Below are positions 15,581 through 23,301 of a stretch of DNA of 60,479 bases, piece by piece. Each line of letters opens with the position of its first letter. Positions within the stretch are counted from its first letter, which is position 1. Both the position numbers and the translations under genes were made by a program. Below the pieces are notes generated by a model. It searched no databases. It was not told the origin of the DNA and saw only the letters and a list, made by a program, of their open reading frames with translations. Source of the stretch: an uncultured Clostridia bacterium (GTDB taxonomy: Bacteria > Bacillota > Clostridia > Peptostreptococcales > Anaerovoracaceae); NCBI GenBank assembly GCA_934255545.1, contig CAKQOE010000010.1, forward strand, positions 1 to 60,479, given 5' to 3'.

Positions 15581-17278
15581 ATGGAATATAAAAACAAGAC
15601 GGACATATCGCCCGCGATCCTCAGGATACTGAAAAAACGCGGCATAACAGATCCGGCCGATATAGAAGAATACATGTCGCCGACTCCGAAAAGAACGTAT
15701 GACCCGTTCCTTATGAAGGGCATGGACGAGGCATCTGACATGATAATAGAATACGCGCGCGGCGGGCGAAGGATATGCGTATACGGCGATTACGATTGCG
15801 ACGGCGTAACATCTGTATCTCTTATGATGACGCTGCTCGGAGAACTCGCCGCTGACGCGTGGTACTACATACCGTCGAGGTTTGAAGAGGGCTACGGGCT
15901 TAATAAAAAGGCGATAGACAGGATAGCGGAGCGCGGTACACAGCTTATCATAACAGTAGACAACGGGTGCGTCGCATTTGACGAGGTCGCGTATATAAAG
16001 GAAAAGGGCATGGCTGTAATAGTCACCGACCACCACAATGTAGATACGCAGTCTCCCGACTGCATAATGCTTGACCCGAAGCAGACAGATGACGATTATC
16101 CGTTCAGCTTTCTGTGCGGATGCGGCGTTGCCTTCAAGCTTGCGCAGGCTGTAACAAGAAAAACGGGCATATCAAAGAAAAAGCTGAACAGTCTGCTTGA
16201 TATCGTCGGTATAGCGACTGTTGGCGACATAGTGCCGCTCATTGATGAAAACAGGACGCTCGTAAAGTACGGCATGGACCGCATACGAAGGAACGAGCGG
16301 CCGGGCCTGAGCTGTCTGCTCGACGCGGCAGGCATAAAGGCAGAGGCTGTAGGCTCCTATAACATCGCTTTCGGTATAGTTCCGTATATAAACTCGTGCG
16401 GACGAATGAAAAGAGCCGATATGGGCGTCGAGCTCCTTACGGGGCTCAATATGGACAGAAATGAAAAGCTTGCAGCATCAATGAAAGAGCTCAATACGCT
16501 GAGAAGGAGCACACAGGAAGAGATCTACAATAAAGCCGTTGAATGGCTCGAAGCGCGTGCAGCCGTCCCGGCTGACAATGGATGCGGAGAAAACAGCGGT
16601 ATACCGTATTTCGTGCTTTACTATGCAGGCGATGCGCATGAAGGCGTTACCGGCATAGTCGCAGGCAAGATAAAGGAAAAATATTACAGGCCTGTCGTCA
16701 TAGTTACAGATTCAGGAAACGGCATCGTAAAGGGTACGGGCAGGAGCGTGCCCGGGATAGACCTGCATGCCCTGCTTGGCAGGTACAGTCATCTTTTCAT
16801 GCGTTTCGGCGGGCATGCCGGAGCGTGCGGCTTTTCTATGAGTTCTGAACATGTTGATCACCTGAGAGAATGTCTTAACGACGATGTACGAAAAATGCTG
16901 GATGACAGACCCGGCTTGCTTGACTGTGTGCTTGTGCCTGATGCGGTCATAACGGGCGATGATGTAACGCTTGAGCTCGCACGGGACGTGCGCAGGATGG
17001 AGCCTTTCGGGGAAGGCAATGCCCGGCCTGTATTCAGGATAAAGGATATTACTATAAGAAATGTAAGAAAAATGGGTGCGGAAGGACAGTACAGAAAGTT
17101 CAGCTGCATGAGCGAAGGTGGACGGATGTTTGATGCAGTCTGCTTTGACGGTGATCTTGAATATCTTGACGATGTATGCGCAGGCGATACAGTGGAATTT
17201 ATGGGCGAGATAGACGAAAATGTATGGAACGGGAGGAGCAGCGTTCAGGTAGTCGTGCGCGAGATAAATATCATGTAG
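15581..17278 (+). CDS. recJ: Single-stranded-DNA-specific exonuclease RecJ
   Basis: RecJ degrades single-stranded DNA 5' to 3' in recombination and mismatch repair. The 565-residue protein has the DHH phosphoesterase motifs: GDYDCDGVTS (about residue 68), the DHH motif itself in VTDHHNVD (about 148), and the DHHA1-like FGGHAGACGFSM (about 410). Length is normal for the family. The Shine-Dalgarno before ATG 15581 is weak (AGGTAAAGGGAT). A strong promoter for the next gene lies right after its stop. Confidence 0.93.
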   Translation: MEYKNKTDISPAILRILKKRGITDPADIEEYMSPTPKRTYDPFLMKGMDEASDMIIEYARGGRRICVYGDYDCDGVTSVSLMMTLLGELAADAWYYIPSRFEEGYGLNKKAIDRIAERGTQLIITVDNGCVAFDEVAYIKEKGMAVIVTDHHNVDTQSPDCIMLDPKQTDDDYPFSFLCGCGVAFKLAQAVTRKTGISKKKLNSLLDIVGIATVGDIVPLIDENRTLVKYGMDRIRRNERPGLSCLLDAAGIKAEAVGSYNIAFGIVPYINSCGRMKRADMGVELLTGLNMDRNEKLAASMKELNTLRRSTQEEIYNKAVEWLEARAAVPADNGCGENSGIPYFVLYYAGDAHEGVTGIVAGKIKEKYYRPVVIVTDSGNGIVKGTGRSVPGIDLHALLGRYSHLFMRFGGHAGACGFSMSSEHVDHLRECLNDDVRKMLDDRPGLLDCVLVPDAVITGDDVTLELARDVRRMEPFGEGNARPVFRIKDITIRNVRKMGAEGQYRKFSCMSEGGRMFDAVCFDGDLEYLDDVCAGDTVEFMGEIDENVWNGRSSVQVVVREINIM

Positions 17279-17315
17279 CGGACATTTTCTGAATGTATTA
17301 TTAAGGTAATTTCTG

Positions 17316-17344
17316 TTGTTTGCTTTCAGATTTTATAGTATAAT
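17316..17344 (+). promoter_or_regulatory. Promoter of the yerC-like gene
   Basis: TTGTTT (17316-17321), 17 bases, then a perfect TATAAT (17339-17344). Transcription would start near 17351, about 118 bases before the gene. Confidence 0.75.
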
Positions 17345-17360
17345 ACTATAGTGCTTAAAA

Positions 17361-17388
17361 GTGAAAAAGCGTGAAAGCGCTTTTTCGC
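17361..17388 (+). promoter_or_regulatory. Leader hairpin upstream of the yerC-like gene
   Basis: An 11-bp stem (gtgaaaaagcg/cgctttttcgc, one G-U pair) lies at the very start of the predicted transcript. The T-run is within the stem, so it is not a standard terminator; it may protect the 5' end or control translation. Confidence 0.45.
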
Positions 17389-17468
17389 GCTGCTACGGGA
17401 ACGTTGTCAAGTGTTCAGGGCTGCGCGGTTTGCGGCAGCCGGAAAAGAAAAATAAGACGGAGGAAAAT

Positions 17469-17780
17469 ATGGGTTACGAAAACAGATTGAAGAGCAAGGC
17501 GGCAGATGATCTTTTCGAGGCAATGCTGACTCTTGAAACTCAGGAAGAATGCTATAAGTTCTTTGAAGATCTGTGCACTGTAAAAGAAATAAAAGCTATG
17601 TCACAGCGCTTTGAAGTCGCAAAGCTCCTTATACAGAAAAAGACATACAGCGAGATAGAAGACAGCACAGGAGCAAGCACTGCGACGATAAGCCGTATAA
17701 ACAGGACTCTGCAGTTCGGAGCTGACGGCTATACGGCTGTACTGGAGCGCCTTAAGGCAAAGGAAGAGGCTTCTGAGTGA
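17469..17780 (+). CDS. YerC/YecD family TrpR-related protein
   Basis: This 103-residue protein has the YerC family features: L-E-T-Q-E-E-C-Y-K-F-F-E-D-L-C-T-V-K-E at residues 21-39, SQRFEVAKLL (about 44) and a TrpR-like helix-turn-helix (YSEIEDSTGASTATISRINR). Its relatives are small DNA-binding proteins whose targets are largely unknown. I start it at ATG 17469, eight residues before the family-typical block and after CGGAGG; the frame stays open further upstream but that stretch forms the leader hairpin. Confidence 0.88.
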   Translation: MGYENRLKSKAADDLFEAMLTLETQEECYKFFEDLCTVKEIKAMSQRFEVAKLLIQKKTYSEIEDSTGASTATISRINRTLQFGADGYTAVLERLKAKEEASE

Positions 17781-17825
17781 TCGATGCGCAGATGTAAGCG
17801 TACTTCAGAAGTATCAGGAAAATGT

Positions 17826-17888
17826 AACACTCCCGGATATCTTATCATATTGTGAACTATATGATAAGAAAAGACGGGGGTGTTTTTT
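17826..17888 (+). terminator. Two-tier terminator/attenuator that contains the next gene's Shine-Dalgarno
   Basis: An outer stem aacactcccg (17826-17835) pairs with cgggggtgtt (17875-17884), and a perfect 10-bp inner stem lies at 17841-17850/17859-17868. The T-run (17883-17888) ends exactly at the ATG of the next small gene. The 3' outer arm is also that gene's ribosome binding site (GGGGGTG). Confidence 0.7.
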
Positions 17889-18080
17889 ATGTATGATCAC
17901 GATCGGGGATGCGGATGCAGCGGTATGGATAAAGAGCTGTACAGGGGCGATATGTATGATATATGCAGAGCAAGACTGGGCCGCCCGCGCGGCAGCGCGT
18001 GTATGCAGCTCAAGCTGATATTGCTTGGAGTTATCATCACTGCTGCAGGGATGCTGCTCATATCATGCTGCCTGAAGTGA
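17889..18080 (+). CDS. Small cysteine-containing single-helix membrane protein, unknown
   Basis: 63 residues: a charged, cysteine-bearing N-terminal half (C-G-C-S-G at about 9-13) and one C-terminal hydrophobic helix (LILLGVIITAAGMLLISCC). I do not recognise a family. ATG 17889 follows GGGGGTG by 5 bases, but that site lies in the 3' arm of the terminator hairpin, so translation would need the hairpin to open or a transcript starting inside it. Confidence 0.5.
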   Translation: MYDHDRGCGCSGMDKELYRGDMYDICRARLGRPRGSACMQLKLILLGVIITAAGMLLISCCLK

Positions 18081-18133
18081 TCGGCAGTACGTTAAAAAAT
18101 ACAAAAAAAACGCAATTTAAGGAAAAAATATGT

Positions 18134-18161
18134 TTGCAACAGTAAATATATATGATATAAT
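18134..18161 (+). promoter_or_regulatory. Promoter of rpmB
   Basis: TTGCAA, 16 bases, then a perfect TATAAT at 18156-18161, 40 bases ahead of the rpmB start. Confidence 0.7.
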
Positions 18162-18200
18162 ATCGAATGTTCGTGAATGAAAAGAAGGAGGTGTTTCCAA

Positions 18201-18392
18201 ATGTCAAAGAAATGTGAAATCTGTGGCAAGGGCCAGGTTTCCGGCAACACAGTAAGCCACTCAAACATCCATACAAGAAGAAAGTGGAATCCGAACATTC
18301 AGACTGTAAGAGTAAACGAAAATGGTACTGTTAGAAAGATCAACGTCTGCACACGCTGCATCAAGTCTAATAAGGTAACAAGAGCACTCTAA
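18201..18392 (+). CDS. rpmB: 50S ribosomal protein L28
   Basis: A 63-residue large-subunit protein. The N-terminus (SKKCEICGKGQVSGNTVSHS) and the pair C-T-R-C-I-K near the end give the four-cysteine zinc-binding form of L28 (C5, C8 and the C-x-x-C pair near residue 51). Start ATG 18201 lies 8 bases after AAGGAGGTG. It is a single-gene unit with its own promoter and terminator. Confidence 0.97.
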   Translation: MSKKCEICGKGQVSGNTVSHSNIHTRRKWNPNIQTVRVNENGTVRKINVCTRCIKSNKVTRAL

Positions 18393-18404
18393 GGTGATTG
18401 TGAC

Positions 18405-18435
18405 GACGTCTGGACCTGGTTCAGGCGTCTTTTTT
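18405..18435 (+). terminator. Rho-independent terminator of rpmB
   Basis: An 8-bp stem (gacgtctg/caggcgtc) is followed by six T residues. Confidence 0.8.
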
Positions 18436-18527
18436 CTTAATCTTTTTATTCGACCTTATTGCGCGGGCGGCGGCTCAGGCTGCTGCCCCGTATGTTTTTG
18501 CAATGAATATCTCAGGAGGATGCTGCA

Positions 18528-18818
18528 ATGAATTACGACGAAAGTACAATAGGAGTTTACGGCGAGGATCGCATAGCTGCGGAATGTCAGATCATAAGCC
18601 AGTTCATGAACGAGGATACAGGCAAGCACTATCTCGTTTATACAGACGGCTCAAGAAACGAAGAAGGAAAGAAAAATATGTTCGTTGTTTCATTTGATCC
18701 TGACAACGCGCACGAAGATACGCTCACACCGGTAGAATCAGTTGAAGAATGGGAATCTATCAGCGGTTTTCTCGAAGAGCTCAGAAAGGCTATCGAAGAA
18801 AACGGACTCGATCTTTAG
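18528..18818 (+). CDS. DUF1292 family protein
   Basis: This is a 96-residue acidic cytosolic protein of the DUF1292 (YrzB-like) family, recognised from the beta-strand pattern CQIISQFMNEDTGKHYLVYT and F-V-V-S-F-D-P. Its function is unknown. AGGAGG precedes ATG 18528. Confidence 0.85.
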   Translation: MNYDESTIGVYGEDRIAAECQIISQFMNEDTGKHYLVYTDGSRNEEGKKNMFVVSFDPDNAHEDTLTPVESVEEWESISGFLEELRKAIEENGLDL

Positions 18819-18850
18819 TTATCAGTATCTGAATAATTATCAATAAATGT

Positions 18851-18900
18851 AAAAGTCACTGCATGGCAGCGCGTGCCAACGCCTGAGCAGTGGCTTTTGT
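18851..18900 (+). terminator. Rho-independent terminator with nested hairpin
   Basis: A 12-bp outer stem (aaaagtcactgc/gcagtggctttt) encloses a second small hairpin (tggca...tgcca). Confidence 0.7.
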
Positions 18901-18922
18901 ATTAAAATGCGGAATACATAAA

Positions 18923-19864
18923 ATGGAAAACAGTAATATAAGTATATCAGTAAAAAATACAGACCGCAGATCAAAGACCGGAACACTTTGCTGCATACTT
19001 GGAGCAGTGTGCTGGGGATTTTCCGGGACGTGTAGCCAGGCGCTTTTTCAGCACATACCGGTAAACGCGACATGGGTCACTGCTGTGCGCATGCTTGCGG
19101 CAGGACTTTTGATACTTGCGTTTGACGCATTGAAACAGAAAAAACGCGACGGCACGTTCAGCTTCAGTGAGTTCTCAGCGCCGATGCGCGACAGAAAAAG
19201 CTGTGTGCTCATATTGCTTTTCGCGGTGGCCGGCCTTGCGTTCTGCCAGCTTGCGTATCTGGACGCTATAAAATATACGAATTCAGGTACGGCGACTGTC
19301 CTCCAGAACCTTTCTGTAGTCATGATAGCGCTTTTCGTGTGCATCACATCACGCACTATGCCGGCGGCGCGGCAGGTCGTGTCAATACTGCTTGCGCTTG
19401 TCGGAGTCTGGCTCGTAGCTACAGGAGGAAAGCCGGGAAGCATGGTCCTTACGCCTCGGGGACTGTTCTGGGGCCTTGTGGCCGCTGTCGGAGCCATGTG
19501 CTACACGCTGCTTTCAAGAGCGCCCGTTGTGCTCTGGGGAAGCATACGCGTAACAGGATGGGGCATGCTTATCGGCGGCATACTTATGGCGTTCATATCT
19601 AAAGTATGGCAGACGCCGCACGGCATGGACGCTGAGGCAGTGATCCTCCTTGTTGTAATAGTTGCTGTAGGGACTGTAGGCGCATTCATACTGTTCCTGC
19701 GCGGCATAAATGAAGTCGGACCTGTAAAAGCATCCGTCTTCGGATGCATGGAGCCGCTTACGGCGGCGCTGCTGTCGGCGGTGTGGCTCGGTTCGAGCTT
19801 TTCCGTGGCTGATATAGCAGGGTTTGCGTTTATACTTTCTACTATATTTATACTTAGAAAATAG
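18923..19864 (+). CDS. EamA/DMT family transporter
   Basis: A 313-residue protein of two EamA repeats, about ten membrane helices in all, with the classic opening GAVCWGFSGTCSQALF and the second-repeat opening GLFWGLVAAVGAMCYTLLS. Members of the drug/metabolite transporter group export or import small metabolites; the substrate is not predictable. ATG 18923 has a poor ribosome binding site; an upstream TTG (18890) inside the terminator is less likely. Confidence 0.9.
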   Translation: MENSNISISVKNTDRRSKTGTLCCILGAVCWGFSGTCSQALFQHIPVNATWVTAVRMLAAGLLILAFDALKQKKRDGTFSFSEFSAPMRDRKSCVLILLFAVAGLAFCQLAYLDAIKYTNSGTATVLQNLSVVMIALFVCITSRTMPAARQVVSILLALVGVWLVATGGKPGSMVLTPRGLFWGLVAAVGAMCYTLLSRAPVVLWGSIRVTGWGMLIGGILMAFISKVWQTPHGMDAEAVILLVVIVAVGTVGAFILFLRGINEVGPVKASVFGCMEPLTAALLSAVWLGSSFSVADIAGFAFILSTIFILRK

Positions 19865-19875
19865 ATATTATGCAT

Positions 19876-19927
19876 AAAAAACGGTGTATCGTACATGATA
19901 GTTGATAATGTACGGTACACCGCTTTT
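19876..19927. terminator. Long bidirectional terminator
   Basis: A stem of nearly 20 bp (19876-19896 with 19908-19927) has A- and T-rich ends. It serves the EamA gene and the convergent methyltransferase. Confidence 0.75.
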
Positions 19928-19978
19928 GTTATATGCAATGCCTTATGTGTCGAGCGGCGCCTCGCAGCGCCGGATGTC

Positions 19979-19994
19979 CAGCCGGTGACGGCTG
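19979..19994. repeat. Small GC hairpin, GTGA (TCAC) loop class
   Basis: A 6-bp stem (cagccg/cggctg) closes GTGA, which is TCAC on the minus strand. A second hairpin, cggcgc/gcgccg, lies just before it at 19955-19972. Confidence 0.75.
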
Positions 19995-20017
19995 CTTTTT
20001 GCTGATATTTACTGTAT

Positions 20018-20875
20018 TTATTTTACAGTAGTCATATCTATGATGATGACAGAAAGCTCTTTTGTTTTAGGAAAATACCAGCGGCCGTCTTTGAGACGTT
20101 CGAGCTTTTTCTGCAGGAATACGTCTATGTCGCGTTCGTCGAGCTTATAGTAGTAGCGAGTGTAGTCCCGTGCCTGCGACAGGTTGTCGAATGGCTGGCC
20201 GAACTCGAGATCAACGTCCTCTCTTATGTAGCCGATCTCATTTTTGTCAAGGAATTCAGCGATGGAAGGACCGGTTTCGAATGAACGCACCTTGCCGCGG
20301 ATGATACGCTGCGGTTTTTCAGGATCGGGTAATGAAGTGCTGTCAGACGTCTGATGAGAAGAGGAACCGGCTGCTGTCCTGTCTGCGGCGAGCTTCATTT
20401 TGCCGGTACGCGATCTCGGAGATATGACGATGATCCTGTCTGTAACAAGCCTGGAAAGAGCGTCCCAGTCCTGTTCGACAGCGCCGAAAAAGCTGAAAAC
20501 AGCGGCGTTGAACTTTCTCGCAGCAAATACATCGTGCCAGTCCCCCTCTATGATGTCGAGGTTAGGACAGCTGCCGTCTGAGATCATATCTGCGAGATGA
20601 ACAGCAGCGTTATGGTCTATATCGTTCGCAGCGTATGACTTAACGCAGGGAGCGAGGTGGCGCGCAAGAGTTCCCGTGCCGCATGCAAGCTCGCAGCATG
20701 TGTACTCGCTGTCAAGATGCGGGGCGATGATCTCTGTCAGGCGGTCGTGGTATCCTGTATACTCAGACGCAGACTCATACCAGTCAGCAGAATCAGCGGT
20801 CCATCTGAAAAGGGTCCCTTTTACGTTTTTTATATTTTTTTTAATATCGTTTTCGTCGGTTTTTATATCATTCAT
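20018..20875 (-). CDS. Class I SAM-dependent methyltransferase
   Basis: This 285-residue protein has the SAM motif I CCELACGTGTLARHLA (about residues 60-75), followed by N-D-I-D (acidic end of strand 2) and GDWHDVF. The opening W-Y-E-S-A-S-E-Y-T-G-Y-H-D is like small-molecule methyltransferases of the UbiE/type-11 group. The C-terminal 90 residues are not recognisable. The substrate is unknown. ATG 20875 follows GAAAGGA on the minus strand. Confidence 0.82.
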   Translation of the reverse strand: MNDIKTDENDIKKNIKNVKGTLFRWTADSADWYESASEYTGYHDRLTEIIAPHLDSEYTCCELACGTGTLARHLAPCVKSYAANDIDHNAAVHLADMISDGSCPNLDIIEGDWHDVFAARKFNAAVFSFFGAVEQDWDALSRLVTDRIIVISPRSRTGKMKLAADRTAAGSSSHQTSDSTSLPDPEKPQRIIRGKVRSFETGPSIAEFLDKNEIGYIREDVDLEFGQPFDNLSQARDYTRYYYKLDERDIDVFLQKKLERLKDGRWYFPKTKELSVIIIDMTTVK

Positions 20876-21007
20876 TGTAATTGATTCCTTTCTTAAGTTA
20901 TTGTAATGAATTTATATGTTTCGGTCAAGACTGAGGCGTGAATGGATATTTATGTAATAATATCGGCATCAGCGCGCGTCCGGCGCGCGTGCAGGGCGTT
21001 ATGGCAC

Positions 21008-21176
21008 TAAAAAAGCTGCCGTATATGAACGGCAGCTTTGCCCGAACAGATCGCCTGCAATAGACCTGCCCAAAATCCACTCAACTTTTTCTGAATATCA
21101 CTATGGAAGCAACGCTTGATGTGATTAAACATATATTTTTAAAACACTGATTAAAAATGTTTTCTTAAAACTAACT
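21008..21176 (-). ncRNA. Candidate orphan small RNA (or leader of a 41-codon ORF)
   Basis: A strong minus-strand promoter (21184-21211) and a perfect minus-strand terminator (21009-21039) bracket about 165 bases with no gene on either database-like criterion I can apply. The transcript contains one ORF of 41 codons (21132 down to 21007) that runs into the terminator stem but has no Shine-Dalgarno, so an RNA product seems more likely than a peptide. It is antisense to nothing and stands alone in a 516-base gap. Confidence 0.5.
21009..21039 (-). terminator. Minus-strand rho-independent terminator
   Basis: A perfect 11-bp stem (aaagctgccgt/acggcagcttt) with a 6-base loop is followed on the minus strand by TTTTTTT-AG. 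No annotated minus-strand gene lies upstream of it. Confidence 0.8.
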
Positions 21177-21183
21177 TAACTAA

Positions 21184-21211
21184 AGTATAACATAATTTTG
21201 TATCGTGTCAA
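21184..21211 (-). promoter_or_regulatory. Strong minus-strand promoter with flanking repeats
   Basis: Read on the minus strand, a perfect TTGACA (21206-21211) is followed by 16 bases and TATACT (21184-21189). The 10-mer aaaactaact occurs at 21167-21176 (transcription start) and 21226-21235 (just upstream of -35), which suggests two operator sites. Confidence 0.7.
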
Positions 21212-21303
21212 TACTTAAAACAAATAAAACTAACTCAAAACGAATAAAACATTCGAAATTTTTTACCTTAATGCGTTAAATTGATAAATCTGGCTCGCGC
21301 GTG

Positions 21304-21332
21304 TTAAAAAGTGTTGCTTTTTATGGTATACT
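21304..21332 (+). promoter_or_regulatory. Promoter of the three-domain nucleotidyltransferase gene
   Basis: TTAAAA, 17 bases, then TATACT (21327-21332) with a TGG extended -10 element. It is divergent from the orphan minus-strand promoter about 95 bases away. Confidence 0.6.
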
Positions 21333-21392
21333 TAGCGTGGACAAACATAGAAAAATAAAGCATTCTACACGATACAAACAGAGGAAATAATT

Positions 21393-23171
21393 ATGAATGA
21401 CAAAAGGAGACCGGTCGGGCTGATACTTTCAGCAGGCTTTTCGTCCAGGATGAAGGATTTTAAGCCGCTGATGAAAATAGGCGGCAGGACGCCGCTTCAG
21501 ATGCTGATCGAAAGCTTCAGCATAGCCGGCATAAAAGATATTTTCGTAGTAGTCGGTCACAATGCCGACAAGATACGCGGATATATAAATGAACATTTTG
21601 CCGATAAAAATATTAATATAGTGCTTAACGAGAAATACGCTGACGGCATGTTCACATCAGTTAAGGCGGGCATACGCGCAGCGGCTGAAAACGGCAGCGG
21701 GTGCGTACTGATGACGCCGGTGGATATACCGCTCATACCGCCTTATGTCATAAAAGCCGCGATCAAAGCGCATGAAGAGCATCCGGGATATTTTACAGTT
21801 CCGTGCTTTGAAGGAAAAAAAGGACATCCGCTGTGCATACCTGAAGAGTATTTCAGCGAGATACTTGAAAGCAGCGGAGAGAACGGCCTTAAATCAGTAA
21901 CATCTCTGCATGAGGATAAGTTCATCAGGATAGATACGCACGCAGAGGGTATAACGCTCGACATGGATACGCCGGAGGCGTACAGTAAGCTTTTGGAATT
22001 TTATGAAAAAAATAAATACCCTGACGAGGAAAAGTGCTGGAAGATCCTTTACAGGATGCAGACGCCGTCTCACGTACTGCGCCACTGCCTGGCAGTGGCA
22101 GATACAGGTATAGCCATTGCAGAGGAACTTAACAAACACGGCATGGATATGGATATTCCGCTTGTGGAAGCGGCAGGCATGCTCCACGATGTCCTTCGCG
22201 TAGAAAAGAAGCACTGGGAAGCCGGAGCAAAGCTGCTGCTAGATTACGGATATCCTGAGGTGGCTGACATAGTTGACGCGCACATGAACTATATCCCTGA
22301 GGTGCCGGTCACGTATATAGATGAAAAAAATATCATATGCCTCTCTGACAAGCTCCGCCAGGAGGAGACGCTCGTGACTCTCGAAGAGCGCCTTGAGCCG
22401 GTAAAGAAAAAGTGGAAGGACGACCCCGAAGCACTCAACATCATAGAGACAAAGATAAACGCGGCCGACGCTGTCGTAAAATATATAGACAAGTGCATAG
22501 GCGGTGATATATATGACGTCCTGCGCGAGCGCGACGCCGCTAAAAAGGAGGCCGAGGCAGGAAAACCGAAGCCGAGACGCCTCGTGCTCATAAGGCACGG
22601 CGAGACAGAAAAACACAAAAGCAGGATATTTCTGGGCCAGAAGGATGTGCCGCTCGATGACGAGGGCAGGGACCAGTGCATGCATGTCGGCATAGAGATG
22701 CAGCATTTTAATATAGATACAGATACTATATACACAAGCACGCTCAGCCGCGCTGTCGAAAGCGCAAAGATCATAGCGGATGCGATGGGTGGCGGACTTT
22801 CTGTTGTCCGCGAGCCGGAGTTCAGCGAGATGAAGCTTGGACACTGGGACGGGCTTTTTATAGATGATATAAAGGAGCGTTTCCCGGAAGAGTACGAAGC
22901 GCGCGGCAGGGATCTTGTGAACTACAGGATAGATGATGAAGCTGAAAATTTTGTCGATCTTCAGAAGCGTGCCATGAAAAAGCTCGATGAGATAATCGCG
23001 TCTTCTGAGGGCGATATCATGCTCGTGAGCCATTCGGGCGTGCTGCGCGTCATAAAGTGCGCTCTTCAGAACAGACCTCTTGAGGATATAAAAAGGATGA
23101 AATTCGACCGCGGGACGTACGATATAATGGAAATACCGCCCGGATACGAAGCTTCGCTCAAAACAGAATAA
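21393..23171 (+). CDS. Fused MobA-like nucleotidyltransferase / HD-domain / histidine phosphatase
   Basis: Three enzymes appear in one 592-residue chain. Residues 1-200 are a MobA/MocA-like NTP transferase (LSAGFSSRMKDFKPLM, then T-P-V-D-I-P-L-I for the metal-binding aspartates). Residues about 225-380 are an HD phosphohydrolase (H-C-L-A-V-A-D, M-L-H-D-V, D-A-H-M). Residues about 395-592 are a histidine phosphatase with RHGETEKHK and the second histidine in VSHSGV. MobA-like enzymes transfer nucleotides to cofactors or sugars; the two hydrolases may remove the same or a related group. No molybdenum genes are near, so the substrate is open. It starts at ATG 21393 after GAGGAAA. There is no frameshift or stop at the domain joins. 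Confidence 0.88.
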   Translation: MNDKRRPVGLILSAGFSSRMKDFKPLMKIGGRTPLQMLIESFSIAGIKDIFVVVGHNADKIRGYINEHFADKNINIVLNEKYADGMFTSVKAGIRAAAENGSGCVLMTPVDIPLIPPYVIKAAIKAHEEHPGYFTVPCFEGKKGHPLCIPEEYFSEILESSGENGLKSVTSLHEDKFIRIDTHAEGITLDMDTPEAYSKLLEFYEKNKYPDEEKCWKILYRMQTPSHVLRHCLAVADTGIAIAEELNKHGMDMDIPLVEAAGMLHDVLRVEKKHWEAGAKLLLDYGYPEVADIVDAHMNYIPEVPVTYIDEKNIICLSDKLRQEETLVTLEERLEPVKKKWKDDPEALNIIETKINAADAVVKYIDKCIGGDIYDVLRERDAAKKEAEAGKPKPRRLVLIRHGETEKHKSRIFLGQKDVPLDDEGRDQCMHVGIEMQHFNIDTDTIYTSTLSRAVESAKIIADAMGGGLSVVREPEFSEMKLGHWDGLFIDDIKERFPEEYEARGRDLVNYRIDDEAENFVDLQKRAMKKLDEIIASSEGDIMLVSHSGVLRVIKCALQNRPLEDIKRMKFDRGTYDIMEIPPGYEASLKTE

Positions 23172-23186
23172 ATGAATAAACAGATG

Positions 23187-23202
23187 CGTCCGTCACCGGA
23201 CG
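23187..23202. repeat. Small GC hairpin, TCAC-loop class
   Basis: A 6-bp stem (cgtccg/cggacg) closes TCAC, downstream of the three-domain gene. Confidence 0.75.
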
Positions 23203-23260
23203 AAAAGCGCCGCGTTTGATATCCCGGCCGGCGGTGCACCTTACAGCAGCTGAATAAATC

Positions 23261-23298
23261 AGGACCTCCCGTCATATGATGAAATGACGGGAGGTCTT
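23261..23298 (+). promoter_or_regulatory. Hairpin sequestering a Shine-Dalgarno
   Basis: A perfect 12-bp stem (gacctcccgtca, 23263-23274; tgacgggaggtc, 23285-23296), extendable by two pairs, carries the ribosome binding site GGGAGGT of the next gene in its 3' arm. The T tail is poor (ttta), so translational control is as likely as termination. Confidence 0.6.
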
Positions 23299-23301
23299 TA
23301 T

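Noticed and set aside
15548..16036. Long antisense frame inside recJ
   Set aside because: It is a shadow of the strongly supported recJ frame; the residues are low-information and there is no ribosome binding site.
21007..21132. 41-codon ORF on the minus strand as a protein gene
   Set aside because: It lacks a Shine-Dalgarno and its stop lies inside the terminator stem; I report the unit as a candidate RNA instead.
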